Origin: Flavobacterium sp.
Lineage (GTDB): Bacteria > Bacteroidota > Bacteroidia > Flavobacteriales > Flavobacteriaceae
DNA length: 37,121 nt
Reading direction: 5' to 3'
NCBI RefSeq assembly: GCF_030146175.1
Contig: NZ_JASLCE010000038.1
Span: forward strand, 1-37,121
Shown here: one piece after another, positions 8,993 to 17,358 of the stretch
Position numbering within the stretch: the first letter of the stretch is position 1
Layout of the letters: each line of letters begins with the position of its first letter
Made by a program: the position numbers and the translations under genes
Notes under the pieces: model-generated
Databases searched by the model: none
What the model saw: only the letters and a program-made list of their open reading frames with translations
What the model was told of the DNA's origin: nothing

Positions 8993-9520
8993 ATGATAAG
9001 TAATGAGTACACCGCCCAGATCATCAGTTCTATAATTGCGTTACTGTTTTTTGCCATTGTCCGCTATCTGGCGACCAAGATCGTAAAGCGCTTCACACTG
9101 CTTTCGCATACTATGGAACGCCGCAGTAATTTGGTGATCAAATATATCAGTATCCTGATCGGAGCTTTGAGTGTGCTTTCGCTTACCGTAATCTGGGGTG
9201 TTAAAGCCGACGATATCCTTCTGGTTATTTCGTCTATGTTTGCCGTGATCGGGGTAGCTATGTTTGCACAATGGTCGATCCTGAGTAACGTCACGGCTGG
9301 AATTATCCTGTTTTTTTCGTTTCCGTTTAAAATCGGCGATATTATTAAAATCCATGATAAAGATTTTCCAATCGAAGCCGAAATCGAAGACATTACCACT
9401 TTCCATGCGTTGTTAAAAACAAAAGACGGCGAACGCATTACCTATCCGAATAATCTTTTACTGCAAAAGGCCATTTCGATTATCACCCATCAATCCGAAG
9501 AAAAAGAGTTTATGGATTAA
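8993..9520 (+). CDS. Minimal MscS-type mechanosensitive channel domain protein
   Basis: 175 residues. There are three hydrophobic segments (about 8-28, 50-68 and 76-108). The third flows into the MscS pore-helix and beta-domain junction, with 'AQWSILSNVTAGIILFFSFPFKIGD' followed by 'GERITYPNNLLLQK', the typical MscS core. It ends soon after the beta domain and so lacks the large C-terminal vestibule of E. coli MscS. The likely role is release of solutes at low osmolarity in the inner membrane. It starts 12 bp after maf and is the last gene of the run, followed by a hairpin. Confidence 0.88.
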   Translation: MISNEYTAQIISSIIALLFFAIVRYLATKIVKRFTLLSHTMERRSNLVIKYISILIGALSVLSLTVIWGVKADDILLVISSMFAVIGVAMFAQWSILSNVTAGIILFFSFPFKIGDIIKIHDKDFPIEAEIEDITTFHALLKTKDGERITYPNNLLLQKAISIITHQSEEKEFMD

Positions 9521-9525
9521 TTTTT

Positions 9526-9580
9526 AATAAATTATAAATCATTAAAAATCAATTGATTATAATTTATTTTATTTTTTTAT
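9526..9580 (+). terminator. Stem-loop terminator after the MscS gene
   Basis: Arm AATAAATTATAAATC (9526-9540) pairs with GATTATAATTTATT (9555-9568), with one bulged base, and is followed by a T-rich tract to 9579. The stem is all A/T-rich, so it is weak, but its place after the last gene of a five-gene run supports the call. Confidence 0.6.
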
Positions 9581-9595
9581 CGGCTTCAAAACACC

Positions 9596-9622
9596 TTGAA
9601 TTATTTTTTGGCACAATACTTG
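9596..9622 (+). promoter_or_regulatory. Possible promoter for the secreted Tyr/Gly-rich protein
   Basis: TTG (9596-9598), 18 bases, then TACTTG (9617-9622) resembles a Bacteroidota -33/-7 pair, although the -7 element is imperfect. It lies between the preceding terminator and the ATG at 9673. Confidence 0.3.
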
Positions 9623-9672
9623 GTTTTAGTTAAACAACCCAAATAAATTGTTTAATTAAAAACTCGATTATC

Positions 9673-10329
9673 ATGAAAGCTATACAAATATTGGTGTTGG
9701 GAATGTTGCTGTCCATGTCAAGTATGAACGCACAGGTTTCCGTAAATATAAACATTGGAAATCCTCCCGCCTGGGGTCCTGTAGGATATACGGATATCCG
9801 CTATTATTATCTGCCGGATATTGAAATGTATTACGATATTAACACAGCGATGTTTATCTATTTCAGCAACGGCGGATGGGTGCGCACCGCTTATTTACCA
9901 AGACGTTACAGACACTATGATCTGTATGGCGCTTATAAAGTATGCTTACATGATTACGGACCCAATCCTTATATCTATTACAAATCACACAAGATAAAAT
10001 ACTATAGAGGCTATCACGGTCCCGCTCAGGTAACGTATCAACCAAGACCCCGAGGTGGTGTTGAATACCGTGACGTACGAGTAGTACAACCGGTTGTACG
10101 CGATAACGATCATCGTGAACGAAGAGAAGAACGTCGCTATAACGATTACCGAATGGATTACCGAACTGCCGATAACAACCAGGGTAATGGTAAAAGTTTT
10201 GAAAGATCCGAAAACCGTAACAATGGCAGAAGCTACGAAAGAAGCAATGATCACGGAAACGGAAGAGGTAACGACCATGGCGGTGGACGTGGCGGTGAAA
10301 ACGGAAATGGCAGAGGCGGCCGACGCTAA
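9673..10329 (+). CDS. Secreted Tyr-rich protein with Gly/Arg/Asn-rich low-complexity tail, unknown function
   Basis: 218 residues. The signal peptide is clear: Met-Lys, a hydrophobic core and cleavage after SSMNA-Q. Mature residues ~20-120 form a Tyr- and Pro-rich domain with YYYLPD, YFSNGGWVR and YLPRRYRHYD, seen in short uncharacterised Bacteroidota envelope proteins. From ~130 the sequence becomes charged (RERREERRYNDYR), then degenerates into repeats of Asn, Gly, Arg and His to the end. The tail looks disordered and could bind polyanions or scaffold at the surface; that is inference. It is a single-gene unit with its own promoter and terminator. Long antisense ORFs over it are by-products of the composition. 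Confidence 0.82.
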   Translation: MKAIQILVLGMLLSMSSMNAQVSVNINIGNPPAWGPVGYTDIRYYYLPDIEMYYDINTAMFIYFSNGGWVRTAYLPRRYRHYDLYGAYKVCLHDYGPNPYIYYKSHKIKYYRGYHGPAQVTYQPRPRGGVEYRDVRVVQPVVRDNDHRERREERRYNDYRMDYRTADNNQGNGKSFERSENRNNGRSYERSNDHGNGRGNDHGGGRGGENGNGRGGRR

Positions 10330-10345
10330 TTAATCTTATAAATTC

Positions 10346-10387
10346 AAAGGCAAAGACAATTTTAACGTCTTTGCCTTTATTTTTAAC
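10346..10387 (+). terminator. Rho-independent terminator after the Tyr/Gly-rich protein gene
   Basis: A perfect 12-base stem, AAAGGCAAAGAC (10346-10357) with GTCTTTGCCTTT (10367-10378), a 9-base loop and then ATTTTT. Confidence 0.85.
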
Positions 10388-10399
10388 AGTTAGGTACAC

Positions 10400-10407
10400 T
10401 ATATTTG
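10400..10407 (+). promoter_or_regulatory. -7 promoter element of the PIG-L gene
   Basis: TATATTTG matches TAnnTTTG exactly, directly downstream of the previous terminator. It would start transcription about 15-20 nt before the ATG at 10431. The position 16 bases upstream reads TTTT rather than TTTG. Confidence 0.5.
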
Positions 10408-10430
10408 GAAAGCCAACCTTAAAATTGATC

Positions 10431-12929
10431 ATGACAAAAAAACTACCCTATTATTGTATACTATTACTACTATTATTTCAACATTCTTTTGCCCAACAAC
10501 CTAAAAAACCAACCGCATCTGAAATTTACAACCAGATTGAAAAATTAAACTTTTTAGGTTCGGCGCTCTATATCGCGGCGCACCCGGACGATGAAAATAC
10601 CCGGTTGATTTCGTTTCTTGCCAATAACACCAAAGCCCGTACGGGCTATCTTTCGTTAACCCGCGGCGATGGCGGTCAGAATTTAATCGGAACCGAACTT
10701 CGCGAACTTCTCGGTGTTATCCGTACACAGGAACTAATCGAAGCCCGAAAAACCGATGGCGGCGAACAGTTTTTTTCCCGTGCCAACGATTTTGGTTATT
10801 CGAAAGTACCAACCGAAACCCTTGAAATCTGGGACAAAGAAAAAGTAATGAGCGATATGGCCTGGATTATCCGAAACTTCCAACCGGATATCATCATCAA
10901 TCGTTTTGATCATCGCTCACCGGGAACCACACACGGACATCATACATCGTCGGCCATGCTTTCGCAGGAATTGTTTACACTGGCCAACGATCCGAATTTC
11001 GAACCGTCGCAATTGCAGTTTGTAAAACCATGGCAACCGAAACGTTTATTTTTTAACGTTTCCTGGTGGTTTTTTGGCGGAAGAGATAAATTTGAAAAAG
11101 CCGATAAATCCAAATATATCAACCTGAGAACCGGTGTTTACTTCCCTTCTCTTGGAAAATCCAATCAGGAAATCGCTGCGTTAAGTCGTAGCAAACACCA
11201 ATCCCAGGGATTTGGTTCCACCGGAGTACGCGGTGAGGATATGGAATACCTGGAACTGATTAAAGGCGACGGCATAACCGATCAGCAAAATCTTTTTGAA
11301 GGCATCGATACCTCCTGGAAACGGGTTAAAGGCGGTGCGCCAATTGGCGAAACAATCGATTTTATCCTAAAATGTTTTGATTTTAAAAATCCTTCCGCTT
11401 CGGTTTTTGATCTGACAAAAGTATACCGCCAAATCGAACAACTGGACGACAGTCACTGGAAAAAAATAAAACTGGAAGAAGTTAAAAATATCATTGCCAA
11501 CTGTGCCGGATTGTATCTTGAAGCCGTTGCCGAAGAACAATCGGTTACACCCGGAAGCAATCTCAAAGTAAAATGGGAAGCCATTAACCGCAGTCCGGTC
11601 GAAATGAAATTACTGGCGTTACAGCTTATTCCTCAAAATGAAACACTGGAACAGAGTTATCCGTTAAAAAACAATCTTTTCGAAAGTGAAACCATTACGG
11701 TAAAAGTACCGAAAGACGTTCCGTATACGTCGCCTTACTGGTTAAGCGAAAAAGGAACTACCGGAATGTACACCGTAAATGATCAACAAAAAATTGGGTA
11801 TCCGGACATTATCCGAAACCTAAAAGTAACCTTCTCTATTTTGGTCGAAGGCGTACAAATTCCATTTACCCGTGACATCATCTATAAATACAACGACCCG
11901 GTAAAAGGAGAAGTCTACCGACCGTTGGATGTAGTACCGCAGGTAACGACCGAAATTCTGAATAAAGTACAGTTATTTAAAGACAAGAAAAAACAATCGG
12001 TTGCGATAAAGGTAAAAGCCGGCAAAGACGATTGCAGCGGAACGATACAGTTGGAATTACCTACCGGTTGGGTAGTGACTCCGGAATATATGCCGTTCCA
12101 GCTTCATAAAAAAGGAAGTGAAAAAACCGTGACTTTTGAAGTAACGCCTCCTAATTATGCTACGGAAGCGACCGCTAAAGCCATTGCGACGATAGAAGGA
12201 GAACGTTTTGATCATCAACAAATCATTATCGATTATCCGCATATTGCCCTACAACAGGTATTACTTCCGGCCGAAGCGAAATTTACCCGTGCCGATGTGG
12301 AAACCAAAGGAAAAAACATCGCTTATATTATGGGTGCCGGCGATCAGGTGCCACAAAGTTTACAACAAATGGGTTATACCGTGACGTTGTTAAAACCGGA
12401 AAAAATCACCAGTAGTCAGTTGGAAAAATTTGATGCTGTGGTAGTAGGGATCCGTGCCTATAATGTTGTAGAAGCCTTACAGTTTAAACAACCGCTTTTA
12501 TTTGAATATGTGCAGAATGGCGGTACCATGATCGTACAATACAATACTACCGGTAATTTGATCACTCAGGATATCGCACCGTATTCGTTGGAAATATCAT
12601 CCGACCGGGTTACGGAAGAAAACGCAGCCGTTACCTTCCTGGATCCCAAAAACAAAGTGTTGAATTATCCGAATACCATTACGCAAAACGATTTTAAAGG
12701 TTGGGTACAGGAACAGGGCTTATATTATCCGGACAAATGGAGTAACGAATTTACGCCTATCCTACAATCCAACGACAAAGGCGAAACGCCTAAAAAGGGT
12801 GCCTTATTGGTTGCCAAATACGGTAAAGGCCATTATATCTATACCGGATTGAGCTTTTTCCGCGAGTTACCCGAAGGCGTTTCCGGAGCGTTCCGCTTGA
12901 TGGCCAATTTAATTGCCGTAGGAAAATAG
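10431..12929 (+). CDS. Large exported PIG-L (LmbE) family deacetylase-like protein
   Basis: The frame opens at 10371, but the terminator occupies 10346-10387, and the ATG at 10431 starts a proper signal peptide (MTKK, a Leu-rich core, SFA-Q). The product is 832 residues. The PIG-L catalytic domain covers ~40-300, with AHPDDE at 50-55 and HGHH at 168-171. These motifs give the zinc ligands and the general base of N-acetylglucosaminyl deacetylases. Residues ~390-630 look like beta-sandwich domains. From ~650 there is a Rossmann-like part (VVVGIRAYN, FEYVQNGGTMIVQY), as in GATase-like ThuA/trehalose-utilisation folds. A periplasmic or surface enzyme removing acetyl groups from an amino sugar or glycan is likely; the substrate is unknown. 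The downstream symporter may import the product. Confidence 0.87.
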   Translation: MTKKLPYYCILLLLLFQHSFAQQPKKPTASEIYNQIEKLNFLGSALYIAAHPDDENTRLISFLANNTKARTGYLSLTRGDGGQNLIGTELRELLGVIRTQELIEARKTDGGEQFFSRANDFGYSKVPTETLEIWDKEKVMSDMAWIIRNFQPDIIINRFDHRSPGTTHGHHTSSAMLSQELFTLANDPNFEPSQLQFVKPWQPKRLFFNVSWWFFGGRDKFEKADKSKYINLRTGVYFPSLGKSNQEIAALSRSKHQSQGFGSTGVRGEDMEYLELIKGDGITDQQNLFEGIDTSWKRVKGGAPIGETIDFILKCFDFKNPSASVFDLTKVYRQIEQLDDSHWKKIKLEEVKNIIANCAGLYLEAVAEEQSVTPGSNLKVKWEAINRSPVEMKLLALQLIPQNETLEQSYPLKNNLFESETITVKVPKDVPYTSPYWLSEKGTTGMYTVNDQQKIGYPDIIRNLKVTFSILVEGVQIPFTRDIIYKYNDPVKGEVYRPLDVVPQVTTEILNKVQLFKDKKKQSVAIKVKAGKDDCSGTIQLELPTGWVVTPEYMPFQLHKKGSEKTVTFEVTPPNYATEATAKAIATIEGERFDHQQIIIDYPHIALQQVLLPAEAKFTRADVETKGKNIAYIMGAGDQVPQSLQQMGYTVTLLKPEKITSSQLEKFDAVVVGIRAYNVVEALQFKQPLLFEYVQNGGTMIVQYNTTGNLITQDIAPYSLEISSDRVTEENAAVTFLDPKNKVLNYPNTITQNDFKGWVQEQGLYYPDKWSNEFTPILQSNDKGETPKKGALLVAKYGKGHYIYTGLSFFRELPEGVSGAFRLMANLIAVGK

Positions 12930-12959
12930 TCGTTTTAAATCGTTACTAATCAAAAACTA

Positions 12960-12991
12960 AAACCACTTTTTTGTATTTTCGAAAGTGGTTT
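12960..12991 (+). terminator. Terminator hairpin after the PIG-L gene
   Basis: AAACCACTTT (12960-12969) and AAAGTGGTTT (12982-12991) form a perfect 10-base stem with a 12-base loop. The loop holds TATTTTCG (12974-12981), one mismatch from a -7 element, so this structure may also carry the promoter of the next unit. A second short hairpin, AACCGG/CCGGTT (12996-13011), follows and ends in four Ts. Confidence 0.6.
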
Positions 12992-13027
12992 CATCAACCG
13001 GATTGCCGGTTTTAAAAACAGCATCAC

Positions 13028-13132
13028 ATGATAGACAAACCTACTTCCTGGAGAAAAAGCTATACGCTGGTATTGATCCTAAATGCTTTCTATATACTAT
13101 TGTTTTATTTTTTAATGCAAATGTACACCTAA
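13028..13132 (+). CDS. 34-residue single-pass membrane peptide, putative symporter accessory subunit
   Basis: ATG at 13028, stop TAA at 13130-13132. It encodes 34 residues beginning MIDKPTSWRKSYT followed by a hydrophobic run (about 14-30) of Leu, Ile, Phe and Tyr and a short polar end. The Lys/Arg-rich N-terminus before the helix predicts N-in topology by the positive-inside rule. The stop is 3 bp before the symporter ATG at 13136, so the two are surely co-translated. Very small membrane partners encoded just upstream of sodium:solute symporters are known in other bacteria, for example the MetP/MetS small subunits. The same role here is inference from position and size. Confidence 0.72.
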   Translation: MIDKPTSWRKSYTLVLILNAFYILLFYFLMQMYT

Positions 13133-13135
13133 GCC

Positions 13136-14830
13136 ATGCAGAGTATTGACTGGATCGTATTATCGGTAACCTTATTATTTATTGTAATCTATGGTTCCTT
13201 AAAAACCAAAGGAAGCAAAAACGTCGAAGAATTTATTCTCGGCAATAACGAAACACCCTGGTGGACCGTAGGTTTGTCGGTTATGGCTACACAAGCCAGT
13301 GCCATCACGTTCCTATCCACACCAGGTCAGGCGTACCACGACGGAATGGGATTCGTCCAGTTTTATTTCGGACTTCCTATCGCCATGGTGGTGATTTGTA
13401 TCACCTTTATTCCAATCTACCATCGTTTAAAAGTGTTTACGGCCTACGAATTTCTGGAACAGCGGTTTGATGTTAAAACCCGTTCACTGGCGGCTTTATT
13501 ATTCCTTTTTCAAAGAGGATTGGGAACCGGACTTACCATTTATGCGCCAGCTATTATCCTTTCGTCACTATTGGGCTGGAATCTGACGCTGATGAATATC
13601 ATCATCGGATTACTGATCATTATTTATACCTTTTCCGGTGGTACCAAAGCCGTGAATGTGACACAAAAGCAACAGATGTTTGTGATCATGAGCGGAATGT
13701 TTATTACGTTTTTCCTGATTTTAAGCTACCTGCCGGATGAGCTTAGCTTTAGTAATGCCTTAGGTATTGCCGGTGCCAATGGCAAAATGAATATCGTGGA
13801 TTTTTCGTTTGATCCGGAAACCCGTTATACCTTTTGGAGTGGTATTACCGGTGGTTTTTTCCTGGCGCTCTCCTATTTTGGAACCGATCAGTCGCAGGTG
13901 GGCCGTTATTTAACCGGAAAATCGATCAAAGAAAGTCAGATGGGACTTATTATGAATGGTCTTCTAAAAGTACCGATGCAGTTTTTTATATTACTGATCG
14001 GTGTTATGGTTTTTGTGTTCTTCCAGTTTCATTCGGCTCCTTTGCATTTTAATCCGAACAATATCAAAACGGTCAATCATTCGCCGTATAAAGCGGAGTA
14101 CCAAAAACTGGAAAAACAACTGGATCAGGTTCAGGAGGAAAAAAAGGAAATTAGTCTTTTATATGTCGGTCAGTTGCAACAGGATTTTGACAATCCTATT
14201 TTACAGCAAAAAATGGTTTCGCTATCCAGTAAAGAAAAAGACCTGCGCGAAGAGGCCAAAGACCTAATCACAAAAGCCGATCCGAAAACGGAAACCAACG
14301 ATAAGGATTATGTTTTTATTCACTTTATCCTGAATTACCTGCCTAAGGGACTAATCGGACTTTTACTGGCTGTAATCCTTTCGGCGGCGATGTCTTCGTC
14401 GGCATCCGGACTCAATGCTTTGGCATCGACCACTACCATCGATATTTACAAACGAAATCTGAAAACCGAAAAAGATGAAAAACATTTTGTTAATGCCACG
14501 CAGTTTTTTATCCTTTTATGGGGATTGATTGCTATTCTTTTTGCCTGTGTGGGAACCTTGTTCGAAAACCTGATTCAGTTAGTAAACATTGTCGGTTCAA
14601 TTTTCTACGGAACCGTACTGGGTATTTTCCTGATCGCTTTTTATATCAAATATATTAAAGCCAAGGCGGTTTTTTGGGGTGCCTCTTTTAGTCAGTTACT
14701 GATTTTCTATATCTATTATCTGGATGTGGTGAGTTTCCTATGGCTCAATATCATCGGCGCGGTCTTAACCATTGTATTCGCTTCGCTGATCGAAACCTAT
14801 TTACGTATGACACAAAAAGAAACCGTATAA
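13136..14830 (+). CDS. Sodium:solute symporter (SSS/SLC5 family)
   Basis: 564 residues with about 13-14 hydrophobic helices. SSS hallmarks are the early LGNNETPWWTVGLSVMATQASAITFLSTPGQAYHDG block (TM2 region), 'GGTKAVNVTQKQQ', 'SYFGTDQSQVGRYLTGKS' and the Ser-rich 'SAAMSSSASGLNALAST' near residue 420. Residues ~310-385 form a long charged, Lys/Glu-rich insert with coiled-coil character between helices, unusual against compact SSS members but seen in Bacteroidota ones. It couples Na+ entry to uptake of an organic solute, probably a sugar, sugar acid or amino sugar. The upstream PIG-L gene suggests a glycan-derived solute, which is inference. Confidence 0.92.
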   Translation: MQSIDWIVLSVTLLFIVIYGSLKTKGSKNVEEFILGNNETPWWTVGLSVMATQASAITFLSTPGQAYHDGMGFVQFYFGLPIAMVVICITFIPIYHRLKVFTAYEFLEQRFDVKTRSLAALLFLFQRGLGTGLTIYAPAIILSSLLGWNLTLMNIIIGLLIIIYTFSGGTKAVNVTQKQQMFVIMSGMFITFFLILSYLPDELSFSNALGIAGANGKMNIVDFSFDPETRYTFWSGITGGFFLALSYFGTDQSQVGRYLTGKSIKESQMGLIMNGLLKVPMQFFILLIGVMVFVFFQFHSAPLHFNPNNIKTVNHSPYKAEYQKLEKQLDQVQEEKKEISLLYVGQLQQDFDNPILQQKMVSLSSKEKDLREEAKDLITKADPKTETNDKDYVFIHFILNYLPKGLIGLLLAVILSAAMSSSASGLNALASTTTIDIYKRNLKTEKDEKHFVNATQFFILLWGLIAILFACVGTLFENLIQLVNIVGSIFYGTVLGIFLIAFYIKYIKAKAVFWGASFSQLLIFYIYYLDVVSFLWLNIIGAVLTIVFASLIETYLRMTQKETV

Positions 14831-14847
14831 TCCTTTTTTACAATACG

Positions 14848-14882
14848 AAAAAGCCGCTCTAAAAACTAGAGCGGCTTTTTTA
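14848..14882. terminator. Bidirectional terminator between the symporter and the 500-residue ORF
   Basis: A perfect 13-base stem, AAAAAGCCGCTCT (14848-14860) with AGAGCGGCTTTTT (14868-14880), and a 7-base loop. It has T runs on both strands and lies between convergent genes. Confidence 0.92.
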
Positions 14883-14919
14883 TTGGTTTTATGCGATACT
14901 ATTTGTACGTGGATTCCAA

Positions 14920-16422
14920 TTACGAACACTGGAAAACCTGCGAGATCAGTTGGTGTTTTTCCGAATAAAACAGGTACAGTGTACCAAACATATTGCTATG
15001 ATCCAACTGCGCTACAAATTCCATTTTTTTGCCATCAGGGTCACGTGGCGTTTCATTACTCTGTACCCAATCCGGTTTACCAAGTCGTAACTTTCCTTCG
15101 GTCTTGTTCTCCTTGATTTTCACCTCATGTGCAACGCGATCAATAGTGTTTTCGGTTGTCGTATATACAAAATTAAAGAGCGCAGCGTTCGTATAGCCTG
15201 GGGTCATAATCCTGTCGGAAGTTCTTTGCTGTTCAAAATCACGGCACCATAAATAGCTTTGTGTTCGTATTATCATTATTACCTGTTGCAAGGTATAATG
15301 TCCTGAAAGCGTAAAATGACCTGTACCAAACCTATTTTCATTGGTTACCTGTATCTCATGTCCCAGATGTTCAATGGTATGTTTGTTTTCCCATTGTTCT
15401 ATGATGACTTTTTTCTCCGTCTTTTCGAGATAATTTAAAGACCAGTTGTCGTTTTTCTCAGAACAGCTAAAGGTATATTCAATGGTATCGGGCAAGTCGT
15501 CTTTTATATTGACTTTAACCGCTATCTCATTTTGATTTTCGATTTCGCAGGTATATTTAAGTAAGCCCGAATTCAGATCATAGAAATGATTAAAGGCATG
15601 CAGGTGTATCAGTTTTCCCTGAACGGCAAGGCGATTTTCTTTTTCCTTACCATCAATATACCATCCTCCGATGATAACATTCCAGTCAGTTTCACTTTCC
15701 TTAAATACGGCCGAGAATGGTAGTCTTGTGTAAGCATATCCTAATTCTTTATCAACTACCGGAAGATGATGTGGCGCCAATTCCTTGGATGCCGTAAACC
15801 CTTTACGCGTCTTTTTGTACACTATTTTTTCGGTCATCGTGATATCGCGTGCCGGTTGGTTCGTGGTAGTCTCGTTTAAAAAGCCATCGGAATCATAATC
15901 GTAGGTAAATATTTCTGAGTCCAGCCATTCCCCGTTGCCCAAAAAATATTGGATCGTCTTGGTAACCGGCATCGGCATTCCGTTAATGGTTTCATAACGA
16001 TACGTAACACGCCTGTTGGGATCATGTGAAAACGATCCGGAATGTAGCAACAAACCGTCGTTACTATAGCGGTCAACCTGGCGATAATTCAACTCTTCGA
16101 CCTTGTCGGCCGTGGTTTGCAGGTACTCGCGCTTTACATCCGATGCACTATATTCTTCCAGTTTTCGCAACGTAAGTGGGGTCAGTAGCTTGTATTTGCC
16201 CTCTTCCAGTTTGAAGTCGATACGATCCACGTCTACATTTTGGAGCATAAAGGTAAAGGGTAGCCCTTCCCATTTTTCGTTAACTACTCCACCGTCCAGT
16301 TTTACTATGGGCATTAATTTTTTATTGAATTCCTTAGCCTCGATAAGACAGTCGCTAAGCTTTGGAAAACCCTCTATTTTCGATTTCTTTTTGGAATGAG
16401 AAAGGTTAAGTTTTTTTTTCAT
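14920..16422 (-). CDS. Unrecognised 500-residue soluble protein, last gene of accessory block
   Basis: I do not recognise this family. The product has no signal peptide or membrane segment and opens with a very basic stretch (MKKKLNLSHSKKKSK). The body is rich in beta-prone Tyr, Thr, Asp and Glu, with motifs such as FTYDYDSDGFLNETT and YRYETINGMPMPV that recall YD/RHS-type or MORN-like antiparallel repeats without being canonical. 'GGWYIDGKEKENR', 'GTGHFTLSGHY' and 'MFGTLYLFYSEKHQL' suggest a second beta-rich half. The start lies 10 bp after the stop of the 119-residue gene, so both belong to one transcript. A cytoplasmic role is likely. Association with immunity or effector delivery is only suggested by the SUKH neighbour. 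Confidence 0.8.
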   Translation of the reverse strand: MKKKLNLSHSKKKSKIEGFPKLSDCLIEAKEFNKKLMPIVKLDGGVVNEKWEGLPFTFMLQNVDVDRIDFKLEEGKYKLLTPLTLRKLEEYSASDVKREYLQTTADKVEELNYRQVDRYSNDGLLLHSGSFSHDPNRRVTYRYETINGMPMPVTKTIQYFLGNGEWLDSEIFTYDYDSDGFLNETTTNQPARDITMTEKIVYKKTRKGFTASKELAPHHLPVVDKELGYAYTRLPFSAVFKESETDWNVIIGGWYIDGKEKENRLAVQGKLIHLHAFNHFYDLNSGLLKYTCEIENQNEIAVKVNIKDDLPDTIEYTFSCSEKNDNWSLNYLEKTEKKVIIEQWENKHTIEHLGHEIQVTNENRFGTGHFTLSGHYTLQQVIMIIRTQSYLWCRDFEQQRTSDRIMTPGYTNAALFNFVYTTTENTIDRVAHEVKIKENKTEGKLRLGKPDWVQSNETPRDPDGKKMEFVAQLDHSNMFGTLYLFYSEKHQLISQVFQCS

Positions 16423-16432
16423 TTATGTATCC

Positions 16433-16792
16433 TTATTCTATGATTAGCCTTACACGTGTAACGCCTTCTTCGTCGTTATATTCCTGATTATATACTCTTT
16501 TACCGATGATAGCCGCAGTCGCAGCTTTAATGTCTTCCAATTCGCCGCTCAATTCGATTGTAACGTTACGGGAAGTGGCAAAGACTTCTTCATCTTCAAA
16601 ATCAGAAATATATAAATAAAATTTATCCAATATATCTTCCAACGGATATTGCGAGTCCTCCCCTTCTTCCAGCTCGTAGCTTAATCCGAAAAGATGCTCT
16701 TCGTCCGGTCCCTGGTAAATGTTGTCTTCTACCATGCGATAGTTGGCCGCATCGTTGAATTTATCAAAATGGGCGAATTGTATGTTTTTCAT
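16433..16792 (-). CDS. Small acidic protein (119 residues), unknown function
   Basis: Not recognised. It is strongly acidic in the middle (ELEEGEDSQYPLED and SDFEDEEV) and has no export signal. The second half has a regular alternating pattern, 'RNVTIELSGELEDIKAATAAIIGKRV', then a final 'GVTRVRLIIE' strand, compatible with a small alpha/beta fold. Its size and acidity resemble immunity proteins or DNA mimics, but nothing proves it. It lies 19 bp downstream of the 177-residue gene and 10 bp upstream of the 500-residue gene on the minus strand. Confidence 0.75.
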   Translation of the reverse strand: MKNIQFAHFDKFNDAANYRMVEDNIYQGPDEEHLFGLSYELEEGEDSQYPLEDILDKFYLYISDFEDEEVFATSRNVTIELSGELEDIKAATAAIIGKRVYNQEYNDEEGVTRVRLIIE

Positions 16793-16811
16793 ATTGATTT
16801 ACCGTTTTATT

Positions 16812-17345
16812 TTATTCTTCCGAAAACATCCAGTTACCGATAGCCTCATAATGCGTTTCGTCCATATTTTGTGAGGAATAGGCCGCGGTACTAAACGTGT
16901 CACCTGCTTTAAAGTGTTGCAGGTGTTCCGGTTTTAAAACCTTTATCGCTACTACGCCACCCGGATGGTCGGATTCTACATTTGTAAAATCGAGCGTATC
17001 GTCACTATTCACGGAAATTGCATTACTCCAGCGGTCGTAATCCCAATCGTCAAACGGAAAATTGTTAAGGCTTACCAGTTTGATATTGGCTATAAAATCA
17101 ATACTATGGTTAACGATCCAACGTTCGTCAAGGTAATTGTCGACACTTATCTCTTCTGCCAGCGAACAGTTCGCCACCTGATTATAGTCGTCGTCATACT
17201 TATATACGTTATCGGGACTGCACAACAACCGCAACGCAAATTCTTCGTCGGCAAAACAGCCAAAGCTATCATCTGCTAAAAAAACAGCAACCGTTAACGT
17301 GTCTTCTTCTACTGATTGTACTCTTATGTGATAGTTTGCACTCAT
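16812..17345 (-). CDS. Acidic 177-residue protein, unknown function
   Basis: Not recognised. Nine further in-frame codons exist upstream to an ATG at 17372, but that start falls inside the hairpin at 17359-17390. The ATG at 17345 (MSANYHIRVQSVEEDTL) is therefore chosen. The protein is soluble and rich in Asp, Asn and Trp, with 'YKYDDDYNQV' and 'FPFDDWDYDRWSNA'. The beta-prone start (YHIRVQSVEEDTLTVAVFL) and the later 'GGVVAIKVLKP' suggest a compact mixed fold. Together with the SUKH-like and 119-residue neighbours it makes a run of three small acidic cytoplasmic proteins, which is typical of immunity gene clusters. Confidence 0.72.
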   Translation of the reverse strand: MSANYHIRVQSVEEDTLTVAVFLADDSFGCFADEEFALRLLCSPDNVYKYDDDYNQVANCSLAEEISVDNYLDERWIVNHSIDFIANIKLVSLNNFPFDDWDYDRWSNAISVNSDDTLDFTNVESDHPGGVVAIKVLKPEHLQHFKAGDTFSTAAYSSQNMDETHYEAIGNWMFSEE

Positions 17346-17358
17346 ATTTTTTTCATTA

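Noticed and set aside
9041..9438. Two minus-strand ORFs of 121 and 124 residues over the MscS gene
   Set aside because: They are antisense to a well-supported membrane protein gene and show no domain or export signal.
10371..10430. Upstream start adding 20 residues to the PIG-L protein
   Set aside because: It begins inside the preceding terminator stem and upstream of the -7 element, and it would bury the signal peptide.
9863..10432. 189-residue minus-strand ORF and two further ORFs over the Tyr/Gly-rich secreted gene
   Set aside because: They lie over a low-complexity coding region, lack a promoter or family motif and overlap a terminator. They are composition artefacts.
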